A stretch of 64,000 nucleotides of DNA from Pseudorhizobium banfieldiae (GTDB taxonomy: Bacteria; Pseudomonadota; Alphaproteobacteria; Rhizobiales; Rhizobiaceae). Within the stretch, counting starts at the first letter, position 1; each line of letters begins with the position of its first letter. Below are positions 54,495 through 64,000 of this stretch, piece by piece. The stretch spans positions 2,542,001 to 2,606,000 of the forward strand of contig NZ_FO082820.1 in NCBI RefSeq assembly GCF_000967425.1, given 5' to 3'. Below the pieces are notes generated by a model that saw only the letters and a program-made list of their open reading frames with translations, had not been told where the DNA came from and searched no databases. Made by a program: the position numbers and the translations under genes.

Positions 54495-54869
54495 TCAATT
54501 AAGTGAAGTCGTCGGCCCCGTCAGCTTGGCGGCCAGCGAGTCCAGTCGGCCGGTCAGTTCGCTGAGCGTCGACACCAGGACCTGCTCATTTTGGTCGCGG
54601 TCCTCCAGAGCGCCTGCCCGGGCAGAGTTGAGCTTCTCCACCTCCGCCTCCAGGTTTGCCACCTTGCGCGACAGCTCGGACAGTTCATCCATGACCATGA
54701 TTCCGGCCATGACCGTGATCCGCAGGTCACCGATCTCGCCGAACTGGCATTTCAGATGGCCCACATATTGGTCGAAACTGGCCGCGAGCCCGGTCAGGTG
54801 GTCTTCCTGCCCCTCCTCGCAGGCCATGCGGTAGGCCTTGCCGTCGATCGTAACCGTCACCTGGGCCAT
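54495..54869 (-). CDS. zapA: Cell-division protein ZapA
   Basis: A 124-residue protein. VTVTIDGKAYRMACEEGQEDHLTGLAASFDQYV is the ZapA N-terminal domain, and RITVMAGIMVMDELSELSRKVANLEAEVEKLNS starts the dimerising coiled coil. ZapA bundles FtsZ filaments at mid-cell. It lies 23 bases downstream of the DUF4164 gene and just upstream of the 6S RNA region. Confidence 0.94.
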   Translation of the reverse strand: MAQVTVTIDGKAYRMACEEGQEDHLTGLAASFDQYVGHLKCQFGEIGDLRITVMAGIMVMDELSELSRKVANLEAEVEKLNSARAGALEDRDQNEQVLVSTLSELTGRLDSLAAKLTGPTTSLN

Positions 54870-54892
54870 GTCTCACTTCCCCTGTCGCGCCG

Positions 54893-55165
54893 TCAGCGAT
54901 CCAGAACTGCGCGGATTGTTTCCATTGCGGTGACGAGCCGACGGGAGACCTCGCGGTTGACCTCTTCCAGCCGGTTCGCACGGAACTGCGACTGGTCGAG
55001 CTCCTGCGCCAGGCGCGCCCGGTCCTCATGCACCCGCCGCACCTCGCCCTCGATCTCGCTGTTCTGGCGCTGGTGCTCGATGCGCATGTCGACCGCATTC
55101 TCCAGGCGGCCAATGACAGCAGCCAGTTCCGCGAGCGCCTGATCCAACGTCTTGTCCGCCGGCAT
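54893..55165 (-). CDS. DUF4164 coiled-coil protein
   Basis: A 90-residue, almost wholly helical protein: LDQALAELAAVIGRLENAVDMRIEHQRQN followed by a long heptad stretch. DUF4164 is an alphaproteobacterial family found upstream of zapA and likely tied to division; its action is unknown. The ATG at 55165 has GGAAG upstream; the longer frame to 55372 crosses the promoter. Confidence 0.85.
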   Translation of the reverse strand: MPADKTLDQALAELAAVIGRLENAVDMRIEHQRQNSEIEGEVRRVHEDRARLAQELDQSQFRANRLEEVNREVSRRLVTAMETIRAVLDR

Positions 55166-55232
55166 CCATGTCTTCCGTTGAATATGGCCCATGCGCCGAC
55201 TCGGAACGGCGTCATCTGCCGAGAATGTCGTC

Positions 55233-55261
55233 AGCCTATTCTTGCCGACCCGAGGGGTCAA
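55233..55261 (-). promoter_or_regulatory. Promoter of the DUF4164-zapA unit
   Basis: On the minus strand TTGACC (55256-55261), 17 bases and TAGGCT (55233-55238) form a good sigma-70 promoter about 68 bases before the DUF4164 ATG. It lies in the 318-base gap between the divergent DUF4164 and tkt genes. Confidence 0.55.
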
Positions 55262-55391
55262 CAAAACCGCGACCTGGTGCGCGTCAATCCTGTGAATCGT
55301 CGAGTACGCTGGAACCAGTGATACTGGTCGCGAAGCCCTTGCGGGACTTACGATCGCCGGTCTCTGCGGCATCCTGGGAGTGCCGGGTTTG

Positions 55392-55419
55392 TTGACTTGT
55401 GCGGCGCACCTGCTAAGGA
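55392..55419 (+). promoter_or_regulatory. Possible promoter of tkt
   Basis: TTGACT (55392-55397), a 16-base spacer and TAAGGA (55414-55419) lie about 65 bases before the tkt ATG. The -10 is weak. The rest of the gap 55262-55483 shows nothing else I can support. Confidence 0.35.
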
Positions 55420-55483
55420 TCAGCCCGCTTTCATCCGGTCCCCGTCAGGACCGTGAACGACACCCGGAAACAGCGGAATAGCC

Positions 55484-57466
55484 ATGATCTCTCGCGAAAA
55501 ACACAATCGGATGGCGAACGCGATCCGCTTCCTCTCCATGGATGCAGTCGAGAAGGCCAATTCCGGCCATCCGGGCCTGCCCATGGGCGCCGCTGACGTC
55601 GCGACCGTCCTGTTCACCCGCTACATGAACTTCGACCCGAAGAACCCGCTCTGGCCCGACCGCGATCGTTTCGTGCTGTCGGCGGGCCATGGGTCGATGC
55701 TCCTTTATTCCCTGCTCTACCTGACGGGCTACGACGACATCACCATCGACGACCTCAAGGAATTCCGCCAGCTTGGTTCCAAGACGGCCGGCCATCCCGA
55801 ATACGGCCATATCTCGGGGATCGAGACCACCACCGGTCCGCTTGGGCAAGGACTGGCCAATGCCGTCGGCATGGCGATCGCCGAGCGCAAGCTGGCCGAG
55901 GAATTTGGCCCAGAACTTCAGGATCACCACACCTATGTGCTTGCCGGCGACGGCTGCCTGATGGAGGGGATCAGCCAGGAGGCTATCGCGCTTGCCGGGC
56001 ACCTGAAGCTCAACAAGCTCATCGTCTTCTGGGACGACAATTCCATCACCATCGACGGTGCCGTCTCACTGTCGGATTCCACCGACCAGATCGCCCGCTT
56101 CAAGGCGGTCAACTGGAACACGATCCAGGTCGACGGCCACGATCCGGACGCCATCGGTGCAGCCATCGAGGCGGCCCAGATCTCAGACAAGCCGACCCTC
56201 ATTGCCTGCAAGACCGTGATCGGCTTTGGCGCGCCCAACAAGCAGGGGTCGCACAAGGTGCATGGCAGCCCGCTCGGCGCCGAAGAGATCGCCGCCGCGC
56301 GCAAGTCGCTGGGATGGGAGGCGGACGCCTTCAACGTCCCGGCCGACGTCCTCGACGCATGGCGCCTCGCCGGGCTGCGCTCCACCAAGGTTCGCAAGGA
56401 ATGGGAGGAGCGCCTCGCGGCCTCCCCAACCGAAAAGCGCGCAGAGTTCGTCCGTCGTTTCGCCGGCGACCTGCCGGGAAGCTTCGACAGCACGATCGAT
56501 ACCTTCAAGAAAAAGCTTGCTGAAAACAATCCGACGGTGGCCACTCGCAAGGCGTCGGAAGATGTTCTCGAAGTCGTCAACGGGCTTCTGCCCGAAGTCT
56601 TGGGCGGGTCCGCCGACCTGACGCCGTCGAACAACACCAAGACCAGCCAGATGAAGGCGATCACGCCGACCGATTTCTCGGGACGCTATATCCACTACGG
56701 CATCCGCGAACACGGCATGGCCGCGGCAATGAACGGTATTGCCCTGCACGGAGGCCTGATCCCCTATGGTGGCGGCTTCCTGATCTTCTCGGATTATTGC
56801 CGGCCCTCCGTGCGTCTGGCCGCCCTCATGGGCATCCGCGTCGTTCACGTGTGGACGCATGATTCCATCGGCGTCGGCGAAGACGGCCCGACCCACCAGC
56901 CGATCGAGCATCTCGCGTCGCTGCGGGCGATCCCGAACCTGCTCCTCTTCCGTCCGGCCGACGAAACCGAGACCGCCGAATGCTGGCAGCTCGCGCTGAA
57001 GGAAAAGAAGCGTCCGTCCGGTCTGGCCCTGACGCGCCAGAACCTGACGCCCGTCCGCCAAGACTACGAGGAAAAGAACCTCTGCGCCTATGGCGCCTAC
57101 GACCTGATCTCGGCCAGCGATGCCAAAGTGACGATCTTTGCATCGGGTTCCGAGGTCGAGATCGCCGTCAAGGCTGCCGGACAACTCAATCAGAAGGGCG
57201 TCGCGACCCGTGTTGTCTCGGTGCCCTGTGTGGAACTGTTCATGGAACAGCCCGACGATTATCGCGAGGCGATCATCGGAACCTCGCCGGTCAAGATCGC
57301 CGTGGAGGCGGCTGTCCGGGAAGGCTGGGATGCCCTGATCGGTTCCGACGGCATCTTCATCGGCATGAAGTCCTTCGGGGCATCCGCGCCGGGCAAGGAT
57401 CTCTACAAGCATTTCGGCATAACGGCGGAAGCCGTGGTGGCGGCGGCCGAGAAGCGACTTTCCTGA
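55484..57466 (+). CDS. tkt: Transketolase
   Basis: A 660-residue thiamine-diphosphate enzyme. [19 protein letters not shown] opens the TPP domain, [15 protein letters not shown] is the GDG metal/TPP motif, and [19 protein letters not shown] and [18 protein letters not shown] are the pyrimidine-domain signatures. It moves two-carbon units between sugar phosphates in the pentose phosphate pathway. It starts a run of central-carbon genes followed by gap 64 bases later. Confidence 0.97.
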   Translation: MISREKHNRMANAIRFLSMDAVEKANSGHPGLPMGAADVATVLFTRYMNFDPKNPLWPDRDRFVLSAGHGSMLLYSLLYLTGYDDITIDDLKEFRQLGSKTAGHPEYGHISGIETTTGPLGQGLANAVGMAIAERKLAEEFGPELQDHHTYVLAGDGCLMEGISQEAIALAGHLKLNKLIVFWDDNSITIDGAVSLSDSTDQIARFKAVNWNTIQVDGHDPDAIGAAIEAAQISDKPTLIACKTVIGFGAPNKQGSHKVHGSPLGAEEIAAARKSLGWEADAFNVPADVLDAWRLAGLRSTKVRKEWEERLAASPTEKRAEFVRRFAGDLPGSFDSTIDTFKKKLAENNPTVATRKASEDVLEVVNGLLPEVLGGSADLTPSNNTKTSQMKAITPTDFSGRYIHYGIREHGMAAAMNGIALHGGLIPYGGGFLIFSDYCRPSVRLAALMGIRVVHVWTHDSIGVGEDGPTHQPIEHLASLRAIPNLLLFRPADETETAECWQLALKEKKRPSGLALTRQNLTPVRQDYEEKNLCAYGAYDLISASDAKVTIFASGSEVEIAVKAAGQLNQKGVATRVVSVPCVELFMEQPDDYREAIIGTSPVKIAVEAAVREGWDALIGSDGIFIGMKSFGASAPGKDLYKHFGITAEAVVAAAEKRLS

Positions 57467-57530
57467 AGCCGTTCCTTCGCGTCAGCAAGGTTGAACCATA
57501 CGTTACGACAGTCAGACGGGAGTATGTGAA

Positions 57531-58535
57531 ATGACAGTGAAAGTGGGCATCAACGGTTTTGGCCGCATCGGCCGCAACGTCCTGCGCGCGATCCAGGAAT
57601 CCGGCCGCACCGACATCGAAGTCGTGGCCATCAACGATCTGGGCCCGGTCGAGACCAACGCCCACCTGCTGCGCTATGACAGCGTGCACGGCAAGTTTCC
57701 GGCCGAGGTGCGGGTGGAAGGTGACACGATCGTCGTCGGCGGCGGCAAGCCGATCAAGGTGACCGCGGTCAAGGACCCGAAGGAACTGCCCTGGGGTGAT
57801 GTCGACATCGCCATGGAGTGCACCGGCATCTTCACCTCCAAGGAGAAGGCCTCGCTCCACCTCTCCAACGGTTCGAAGCGGGTCCTCGTCTCGGCCCCGG
57901 CGGACGGCGCGGACAAGACCATCGTCTACGGCGTCAACCACGACACGCTGACGAAGGACGACCTCGTCGTTTCCAACGCGTCCTGCACGACCAACTGCCT
58001 GGCACCTGTCGCCTATGTCCTGCACAAGGCATTCGGCATCGAGAAGGGCTACATGACGACGGTTCACTCCTACACGGGTGACCAGCCGACGCTCGACACC
58101 ATGCACAAGGATCTCTACCGCGCCCGCGCCGCGGCCCTGTCGATGATCCCGACGTCCACGGGTGCCGCCAAGGCTGTCGGCCTCGTCCTGCCGGAACTGA
58201 AGGGCAAGCTCGACGGCTCGGCGATCCGCGTGCCCACCCCGAACGTCTCGGTCGTCGACCTGAAGTTCATCCCGTCGCGCAACGTCACCAAGGAAGAAGT
58301 CAACGAGGCGATCAAGGCTGCCGCCGAAGGCGAGCTGAAGGGCATCCTCGATTACGTCACCGGGCCGCTGGTTTCGATCGACTTCAACCACGATGCCCAT
58401 TCTTCGAACTTCGCGGCTGACCAGACCAAGGTTCTGGAAGGCAACCTCGTGCGTATCCTCACCTGGTACGACAACGAGTGGGGCTTCTCCAACCGCATGT
58501 CCGATACGGCTGTTGCCATGGGCAAGCTCATCTAG
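57531..58535 (+). CDS. gap: Type I glyceraldehyde-3-phosphate dehydrogenase
   Basis: A 334-residue enzyme. [18 protein letters not shown] binds [15 protein letters not shown] has the catalytic cysteine, and [12 protein letters not shown] ends the catalytic domain. The aspartate in AINDLG suggests preference for NAD. It makes 1,3-bisphosphoglycerate for Pgk. It lies 64 bases downstream of tkt and ends at a strong terminator. Confidence 0.97.
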   Translation: MTVKVGINGFGRIGRNVLRAIQESGRTDIEVVAINDLGPVETNAHLLRYDSVHGKFPAEVRVEGDTIVVGGGKPIKVTAVKDPKELPWGDVDIAMECTGIFTSKEKASLHLSNGSKRVLVSAPADGADKTIVYGVNHDTLTKDDLVVSNASCTTNCLAPVAYVLHKAFGIEKGYMTTVHSYTGDQPTLDTMHKDLYRARAAALSMIPTSTGAAKAVGLVLPELKGKLDGSAIRVPTPNVSVVDLKFIPSRNVTKEEVNEAIKAAAEGELKGILDYVTGPLVSIDFNHDAHSSNFAADQTKVLEGNLVRILTWYDNEWGFSNRMSDTAVAMGKLI

Positions 58536-58559
58536 GCTCGCCATAGATCGAGATTACGG

Positions 58560-58597
58560 AAAGCGGCGACCGGCACCGGTTCGCCGCTTTTTCTTTT
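58560..58597 (+). terminator. Terminator after gap
   Basis: AAAGCGGCGA and TCGCCGCTTT are perfect arms around CCGGCACCGGT, followed by TTCTTTT on the plus strand, about 25 bases past the gap stop. Confidence 0.88.
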
Positions 58598-58762
58598 GCC
58601 CGCCCTTCTGTTGCCGGATTTGTTCCCGCCTTATCTATTGCTGGTACGATTCTTTCCGTTCACGGAAAATCCACGACAATATGCTGCTTGGTGGCTCAGG
58701 CGCGCGCCGTCAGTGACGGTGCAAGCGGGACGTGAGCCGTACGGAAAGGGGTGAAGGCGAAG

Positions 58763-60613
58763 ATGGTGGAGGCATTCTATATACTCTTGCTGGTGGGCAC
58801 GATCCTCGTGCTGGTCGCCGCCTTCTCCAGCTTGATTGCCTTCCGCTTCGGTGCGCCGCTGCTGCTTGTCTTTCTGTCGATCGGCCTCATAGCCGGCGTC
58901 GACGGTCTCGGCATTTCCTTCGACAACTTCGCGTTTGCCTACATGCTGGGGTCGCTTGCGCTCGCAGTCATCCTGTTCGATTCGGGCTTCGGGACATCGG
59001 TTCACTCCTTCCGCGTCGCCGCATGGCCTGCGCTCACCCTTGCCTCGATAGGCGTGGTCCTGACCGCCTCGCTCTTCGCATTCGGCGCCATGCTGCTGCT
59101 CGACCTCACTTGGCTAGAGGGCCTTCTGCTCGGCTCCATCGTCGGTTCTACCGATGCGGCGGCTGTCTTCTTCCTGCTGCGCATCGGCGGCATCAACATC
59201 CGCGACCAGGTCCGGTCTACGCTGGAAGTGGAATCCGGCACCAACGACCCCATGGCGATCTTCCTGACGATTGCACTTGTCGAGGTGCTAGCCAGTGGGG
59301 AAGGCATCTCCGGCCTCAACGCAGACTTCCTGATGCTGTTCATAGAGCAGATGGCGCTCGGCCTGATCTTCGGCCTGCTGGGCGGCATGATGATCGTCTG
59401 GATCCTCAACCGCTTTACCTCCGACCGCAGCCTCGCACCCATCTTCGCGCTCGCCCTCGGCCTTCTCGTCTTCGCCTTCACGGGCGCGATCGGCGGCAGC
59501 GGCTTCCTGGCCGTCTATGTCGCTGGCATTTATTCCGGCAACCGCAAGATCTTCGCGCGGGAAGCCATCGCTCGCTTCCACGCCGGACTGACCTGGCTTG
59601 CCCAGATCATCATGTTCATCGTACTCGGACTGCTTGCCACCCCCTCTCAGTTCCCCTCAATCGCCATCCCGGCGATACTCCTCGGGCTCTTCCTGGTCTT
59701 CATCGCCCGCCCGCTGGCAGTCTGGCTGAGCCTCCTGCCCTTCCAGATGACGCAGCAGGAGACGGGCTTCGTGGCCTGGGTAGGCTTGCGCGGCGCGGTC
59801 TCGATCCTCCTCGCCATCCTGCCGCTGCTCGGCGGCATGGAAAACGGCCTCCTGTTCTTCAACACTGCCTTCATCATCGTCATGGTCTCGCTGGTTCTGC
59901 AGGGCTGGACCATCAAGCCCGTGGCGCGCAAGCTCGGGCTGATCATTCCGCCGCGCATGGGCGAGGTCGACAAGATCGAGCTCGACCTGCCGGGCAAGTC
60001 GACCCATGAACTCATTTCATATCGAGTTATGAAAGAGAGCCCTGTCCTGCGGGGCGAACGGATCCCGCGCTGGGCCATGCCGTCGCTCGTCATCCGCGAC
60101 GGTCGCAGCATGCGCTATCAGTACGCGGGCCGCCTGCAGGAGGGTGACCAGGTCTACCTGTTCGTCACGCCGAACTACATCCGCTTGCTGGACCGCCTTT
60201 TTGCCAGTCGCGCACCGGTGGAAGAGGACGACGAGGATTTCTTCGGCGCCTTCTCGATTTCGCCGTCCCGACCCGCCAAGGAACTGGATGCCGCCTATGG
60301 GCCAGGCCTTCTGTCCCCGACCGAGCAGCACATGACCATCGCGGATCTCCTGACGCATCGGCTCGGGGGAAGAGCGGAATATGCCGACCGGGTCCGCTTC
60401 GGATCCGTGGTGCTGATCGTGCGGGATCTCGACGAACAGGACGCCATCAAGAGCGTCGGCGTTTCCCTCGAGCCGGTAGAACCGGCCACGGCCCTGCCCG
60501 TGTTCATCAACATGCGCGAGATCGCCCACCGAATCCGCGATCGGCTCCGGCAGTATCGCGGCAAATCGGCCAAGCCGCCGGAGGCAGGCCATCGCGGCGA
60601 GGAGAGTCACTAA
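58763..60613 (+). CDS. CPA1-family potassium/proton antiporter (NhaP2/CvrA-like)
   Basis: A 616-residue protein. About twelve membrane helices include GSIVGSTDAAAVFFLLR and EVESGTNDPMAIFLTIALVE, the ion-binding motifs of CPA1 antiporters. After residue 400 a TrkA-C domain (IELDLPGKSTHELISYRVMKESPVLRGERIPRWAMPSLVIRDG) and a further cytoplasmic region follow, as in NhaP2/CvrA. It exchanges K+ (or Na+) for protons. The ATG at 58763 is preferred over the GTG at 58751. It lies between gap and pgk, apart from both by its own spacing. Confidence 0.9.
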   Translation: MVEAFYILLLVGTILVLVAAFSSLIAFRFGAPLLLVFLSIGLIAGVDGLGISFDNFAFAYMLGSLALAVILFDSGFGTSVHSFRVAAWPALTLASIGVVLTASLFAFGAMLLLDLTWLEGLLLGSIVGSTDAAAVFFLLRIGGINIRDQVRSTLEVESGTNDPMAIFLTIALVEVLASGEGISGLNADFLMLFIEQMALGLIFGLLGGMMIVWILNRFTSDRSLAPIFALALGLLVFAFTGAIGGSGFLAVYVAGIYSGNRKIFAREAIARFHAGLTWLAQIIMFIVLGLLATPSQFPSIAIPAILLGLFLVFIARPLAVWLSLLPFQMTQQETGFVAWVGLRGAVSILLAILPLLGGMENGLLFFNTAFIIVMVSLVLQGWTIKPVARKLGLIIPPRMGEVDKIELDLPGKSTHELISYRVMKESPVLRGERIPRWAMPSLVIRDGRSMRYQYAGRLQEGDQVYLFVTPNYIRLLDRLFASRAPVEEDDEDFFGAFSISPSRPAKELDAAYGPGLLSPTEQHMTIADLLTHRLGGRAEYADRVRFGSVVLIVRDLDEQDAIKSVGVSLEPVEPATALPVFINMREIAHRIRDRLRQYRGKSAKPPEAGHRGEESH

Positions 60614-60700
60614 GGCGCGACGGCGCTGCGGCTCAATGCCTTGCGCGACGGATCAGGAATAGTATGGTCCGTCGCGACCCAGTGCCTACGAGGATCATCC

Positions 60701-61897
60701 ATGCCTGCTTTCAAGACTCTTGACGACCTCACCGACATTGCCGGGAAGCGTGTGCTCCTGCGCGTCGATCTCAATGTTCCGGTTGCAGACGGTGAAGTGA
60801 CCGATGCAACCCGTATCGAGCGCGTCGCGCCGACAATCCGTGAGCTCTCCGACAAGGGGGCCAAGGTGATCCTGCTCGCGCATTTCGGCCGTCCCAAGGG
60901 AGCAGTGGTCCCAGATATGTCCTTGTCGGTAATCTCGTCGGCGGTAGAACAGGTTCTGGACCACGCCGTCTTCTTTGCCTCCGACTGCATCGGAGCGCCA
61001 GCCGAGGAGGCCATCTCCGCGATGAACAACGGCGATATCCTGCTCCTCGAAAACACGCGCTTTCACAAGGGCGAGGAGAAGAACGATCCCGACTTCACCG
61101 CGGCACTCGCGAAGAACGGGGACATCTACGTCAACGACGCCTTTTCCGCCGCCCATCGCGCCCACGCATCGACCGAGGGTCTGGCCCATCACCTGCCCTC
61201 CTATGCCGGGCGCACGATGCAGGCGGAGCTCGAGGCTCTCGAAAAGGGCCTCGGCAACCCCGCCCGTCCCGTGGTCGCGATCGTCGGCGGCGCCAAGGTG
61301 TCCACCAAGATCGACCTCCTGATGAACCTCGTGAAGAAGGTGGACGCGCTGGTCATCGGCGGCGGCATGGCGAACACCTTCCTGGCCGCCCGCGGCGTTT
61401 CCGTCGGCAAGTCGCTGTGCGAGCACGATCTTGCGACGACCGCGAACAACATCATGGCAGAAGCGGAAGCCTCCGGCTGCGCCATCGTCCTGCCGGTAGA
61501 CGGTGTCATCGCCCGGGAGTTCAAGGCGGACGCCGAGAGCGAAGTGGTGGCCATCGACGCAATCCCGGCCGATGCGATGGTGCTGGACGTGGGACCGGAG
61601 TCCATCGAGAAGGTCAATGACTGGATCTCCAAGGCGCAGACGCTGGTCTGGAACGGGCCGCTTGGGGCATTCGAGATCGCGCCCTTCGACAGGGCAACTG
61701 TCGCGGCTGCCCGTCACGCTGCGGAGGAGACGCGGTCCGGCAGGCTCGTGTCGATCGCTGGTGGCGGCGATACGGTCGCTGCCCTGAACCACGCCGGCGT
61801 CGCAGACGACTTCACCTATATCTCGACGGCGGGCGGCGCCTTCCTCGAGTGGATGGAAGGCAAGGAGCTTCCGGGCGTCGCGGTGCTCGCGAAGTAA
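60701..61897 (+). CDS. pgk: Phosphoglycerate kinase
   Basis: A 398-residue kinase. [18 protein letters not shown] and [10 protein letters not shown] are the N-domain substrate motifs, [20 protein letters not shown] joins the domains, and [16 protein letters not shown] binds the nucleotide. It makes ATP and 3-phosphoglycerate, which SerA also uses. I chose the ATG at 60701; the frame is open to 60641 but without a Shine-Dalgarno. Confidence 0.97.
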   Translation: MPAFKTLDDLTDIAGKRVLLRVDLNVPVADGEVTDATRIERVAPTIRELSDKGAKVILLAHFGRPKGAVVPDMSLSVISSAVEQVLDHAVFFASDCIGAPAEEAISAMNNGDILLLENTRFHKGEEKNDPDFTAALAKNGDIYVNDAFSAAHRAHASTEGLAHHLPSYAGRTMQAELEALEKGLGNPARPVVAIVGGAKVSTKIDLLMNLVKKVDALVIGGGMANTFLAARGVSVGKSLCEHDLATTANNIMAEAEASGCAIVLPVDGVIAREFKADAESEVVAIDAIPADAMVLDVGPESIEKVNDWISKAQTLVWNGPLGAFEIAPFDRATVAAARHAAEETRSGRLVSIAGGGDTVAALNHAGVADDFTYISTAGGAFLEWMEGKELPGVAVLAK

Positions 61898-61971
61898 GAG
61901 AAGCATTGAAAGCGCGTAAGCTAGGGGCCAGCGCGCCTTCATCAACCACGTTTAAAACATTTAGAGATTTT

Positions 61972-61998
61972 AAACGATTGAAATAATTTCAATCGTTT
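61972..61998. promoter_or_regulatory. Perfect 27-base palindrome upstream of fba
   Basis: AAACGATTGAAAT and ATTTCAATCGTTT are perfect 13-base arms around one A, in an AT-rich block (61950-62012) that also holds related words (TTTAAAAC, TTTCAAACAATT). It lies 74 bases after pgk and 118 bases before fba. No T-run follows, so an operator is more likely than a terminator. Confidence 0.65.
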
Positions 61999-62116
61999 CA
62001 AACAATTAGACCGGGATTTGCCTCTCACGCAACTTCTGATATCGCCCGATCACGGTTTACGGAAAACAAAAACAGCGATGTGCGCGTATGGCGCCGTTTT
62101 GGGATAGGAGTAAGAT

Positions 62117-63013
62117 ATGGTCGACGCGAAGATGTTGGGAAAGATCAGCTCGGCACCGGGCTTCATCGCGGCTCTCGACCAGAGCGGTGGCTCGACTCCG
62201 AAGGCCCTGAGCCTCTACGGCATCTCGGAATCCGACTACCAGGGCGACGAAGAGATGTTCCGCCTGATGCATGCCATGCGCGTCCGCATCATGAGCGCGC
62301 CCGCCTTTACCGGGGACAAGGTCATCGGCGCTATCCTGTTCGAACGCACCATGGATGGTGACGTCGACGGGCAGCCCGTCCCCTCCTACCTCTGGGAAAA
62401 GCGCGGCGTCGTTCCGTTCCTCAAGGTCGACAAGGGCCTGGAGGCGGAGCAGAACGGCGTCCAGATGATGAAGGCCATGCCTGATCTTGATGCGCTCCTG
62501 GTCCGCGGTCGCGAGAAGGGCATCTTCGGTACCAAGATGCGCTCGGTGATTGCGGAAGCCGACAAGGCAGGAATCGCCGCCGTGGTGAAGCAGCAGTTCG
62601 AGGTGGGTCGCCAGATCATCGGCCAGGGCCTCGTGCCGATCATCGAGCCTGAAGTCTCGATCAAGAGCCCGACGAAGGAAGAGGCCGAGGCGATCCTGCG
62701 AGATGAGATCGCGCAGCAGCTCGACAAGCTCCCGACGGGTGAGAACGTCATGCTGAAGCTGACGATCCCGACGGTGGCGGATTTCTACGCGCCGCTCATC
62801 GCCCACAAGTCGGTGATCCGCGTCGTTGCCCTTTCCGGCGGCTACACCACCGCGGACGCCTGTGAGAAGCTGAGCCATAACCGTGGCATGATCGCCAGCT
62901 TCTCACGCGCGCTGACGGAAAAGCTGCGCGTTTCCATGAGTGACGCGGAGTTTAATTCCAGCCTGGCCGAAACGATCGATCAGATCTACGCCGCAAGCGT
63001 CAACAAGGCCTGA
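62117..63013 (+). CDS. fba: Class I fructose-bisphosphate aldolase
   Basis: A 298-residue Schiff-base aldolase of the short bacterial class I. PGFIAALDQSGGSTPKAL opens the barrel, PFLKVDKGL has a conserved lysine, and VMLKLTIPTVADFY holds the likely Schiff-base lysine. It splits fructose-1,6-bisphosphate without metal. The ATG has TAGGAG upstream. It follows pgk by 219 bases that hold the palindrome. Confidence 0.96.
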   Translation: MVDAKMLGKISSAPGFIAALDQSGGSTPKALSLYGISESDYQGDEEMFRLMHAMRVRIMSAPAFTGDKVIGAILFERTMDGDVDGQPVPSYLWEKRGVVPFLKVDKGLEAEQNGVQMMKAMPDLDALLVRGREKGIFGTKMRSVIAEADKAGIAAVVKQQFEVGRQIIGQGLVPIIEPEVSIKSPTKEEAEAILRDEIAQQLDKLPTGENVMLKLTIPTVADFYAPLIAHKSVIRVVALSGGYTTADACEKLSHNRGMIASFSRALTEKLRVSMSDAEFNSSLAETIDQIYAASVNKA

Positions 63014-63077
63014 GGCCAGGCCGAAGCCAGCGGCAGGAATGCGAAGGCTTCTTGGCGGACCACCCGCACATATCATA

Positions 63078-63105
63078 GGCCGCGCCGTCATCGGCGCGGC
63101 CTTTT
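63078..63105 (+). terminator. Terminator after fba
   Basis: GGCCGCGCCG and CGGCGCGGCC are perfect 10-base arms around TCAT, followed by TTTT on the plus strand, 65 bases past the fba stop. Confidence 0.88.
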
Positions 63106-63127
63106 CCGTGATCGATCCAGGAAGCGG

Positions 63128-63289
63128 CTAGGTCAGGTCCCTCGCCAGCAGGGTCACGGCCCAGATCACGATCGCAGCCACGGCGATCTTCCAGAAATCG
63201 GCTCTGCGCCTCAGCCCCGGCAGCCCGAGCGGCCTGATGATATGGACCAGCATGGCTAGCAGCAGAAGGAGACCGATCGCCTTCGTCAT
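63128..63289 (-). CDS. Small two-helix membrane protein
   Basis: A 53-residue protein with two hydrophobic helices (AIGLLLLLAMLVHIIRPLGLPG and WKIAVAAIVIWAVTLLARD) joined by a basic loop. No family is recognised; small proteins of this shape are often conserved beside fba in rhizobia. The ATG at 63289 gives a compact product; the frame is open upstream to 63346. It converges on fba. Confidence 0.6.
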   Translation of the reverse strand: MTKAIGLLLLLAMLVHIIRPLGLPGLRRRADFWKIAVAAIVIWAVTLLARDLT

Positions 63290-63474
63290 TGAATATCTCC
63301 CAAGCACCAGCTCCGTCACAGGCTGGTCATCTTTGCTGGCCACCAATGCGCAGCACCGAATCGGCTATGCCGGAACGTTGTCACCGCCCGTTAATCCTCG
63401 ATTGACGGCAGACGCAACATATAATCCCCTGTCCCTCCCGAAGCCTGCTGGATGGAAGAAGCTGGTCATGAACG

Positions 63475-64000
63475 ATGCGACGTAATCTCCTCCCCATTCT
63501 GGCGCTCCTGACGAGCACGCTCTTCCTGTTCCTCGGCAACGGGCTGCAGGGTCTGCTGCTCCCGGTCCGCGGCTCGGCCGAAGGCTATTCGAACGAGATC
63601 CTCGGCCTGATCGGCACCACCTGGGCGACGGGTTTCGTCGTCGGCTGCTTCGTCGCTCCGAACCTCGTGCGCCGCATCGGCCATGTGCGTGCGTTTGCGG
63701 GTTTCGGGGCCCTCATATGCCTCAACGTCCTGCTCACCGGCATCCTCGTCGACCAGACGGCCTGGCTGATCCTGCGTGCCGTTACCGGCTTCTGCACCGC
63801 CGGCACCTCGATGATCATCGAAAGCTGGCTGAACGAGCGCGCCACGAACGAGAGCCGGGGGGCGATCTTCTCCTTCTATATCTCGATCACCCTGTTCGGT
63901 GTGGTCGGCGGGCAGATGATGGTGCCCTTTGCAGACGTGTCGACACCCATCCTGTTCATGATCTGCGGCATCCTCTACTGCCTTGCGATCATCCCGACAG
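63475..64000 (+). CDS. MFS transporter, 3'-truncated by the window edge
   Basis: The frame is open from the ATG at 63475 to the window end; 175 residues are visible. About five helices are present, with NGLQGLLLPVRGSAEGYSNE, ATGFVVGCFVAPNLVRRIGH and ESWLNERATNESRGAIFSFY, the pattern of the YcaD/UMF2-like MFS group. Substrate unknown. It is divergent from the small membrane protein gene. Confidence 0.85.
   Translation, partial: MRRNLLPILALLTSTLFLFLGNGLQGLLLPVRGSAEGYSNEILGLIGTTWATGFVVGCFVAPNLVRRIGHVRAFAGFGALICLNVLLTGILVDQTAWLILRAVTGFCTAGTSMIIESWLNERATNESRGAIFSFYISITLFGVVGGQMMVPFADVSTPILFMICGILYCLAIIPT

Noticed and set aside
54268..54498. 76-codon minus-strand frame in the zapA gap
   Set aside because: The sequence is better explained by 6S RNA; the peptide has no family features.
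61972..61998. Palindrome as a rho-independent terminator for pgk
   Set aside because: The stem is AT-rich with a one-base loop and no following T-run; an operator fits better, though a role in RNA is not excluded.

Overview
The window reads as chromosomal DNA from an alphaproteobacterium of the family Rhizobiaceae (Rhizobium/Agrobacterium/Ensifer-like). I cannot fix the genus by eye. The evidence is GC-rich coding sequence, the gene neighbourhoods tolQRAB-pal-cpoB-tilS-ftsH-glmM, ruvC-ruvA-ruvB, serC/serA and tkt-gap-pgk-fba, a BigR-Blh persulfide operon, a sulfolipid sqdBDC operon, and promoters of the CTTGAC-N17-CTATAT type.

Region 1 (1-16063) looks accessory and handles sulfur and arsenic. 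It has a truncated YeeE/YedE transporter, a Tat-exported metallo-beta-lactamase-fold protein, a DUF302 protein, a small membrane protein with a DedA protein, and a DUF2243/DUF2892-like membrane pair. The operon blh-bigR-yedE(A)-yedE(B)-tauE follows; it should oxidise and move reduced sulfur under the persulfide-sensing repressor BigR. Convergent to it is a nine-gene minus-strand arsenic cluster, in transcription order: arsA, arsR, thioredoxin-type arsC, acr3, glutaredoxin-type arsC, arsH, a second arsR, an ArsO-like flavin monooxygenase with a Cys-rich tail, and an MFS transporter. The island ends beside a tRNA-Met gene whose 3' end faces it.

Region 2 (16267-36354) is mostly core chromosome: tRNA-Met, mnmA, an MscS channel, DUF1810, Tim44-like and DUF305 proteins, serA and serC, an outer-membrane beta-barrel, glmM, ftsH, tilS, and the Tol-Pal envelope system with cpoB and ybgC.

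Region 3 (36476-48357) has the sulfoquinovose lipid operon sqdB-sqdD-sqdC between ybgC and ruvB. It also has a DUF2945 protein, a 39-codon remnant of a Tat-exported protein, the ruv genes with a VapBC-type toxin-antitoxin pair between ruvA and ruvC, a degenerate soluble chemoreceptor-like protein, a luciferase-like oxidoreductase, yebC, a metallo-hydrolase, ymdB and 5-formyltetrahydrofolate cyclo-ligase.

Region 4 (48354-54204) lies between the cyclo-ligase gene and zapA/6S RNA, which are close neighbours in many proteobacteria. It holds a CNNM/CBS transporter-like protein, a three-gene signalling cluster (CHASE3 histidine kinase, single-domain response regulator, receiver-HWE/HisKA_2 kinase) and a NavAb-like sodium channel with the selectivity filter TLESWSM.

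Region 5 (54315-64000) has 6S RNA, zapA, a DUF4164 coiled-coil protein, tkt, gap, a CPA1 antiporter, pgk and class I fba. A perfect 27-base palindrome precedes fba. The window ends in a small membrane protein and a truncated MFS transporter. I saw no CRISPR array, insertion sequence, integrase or rRNA.
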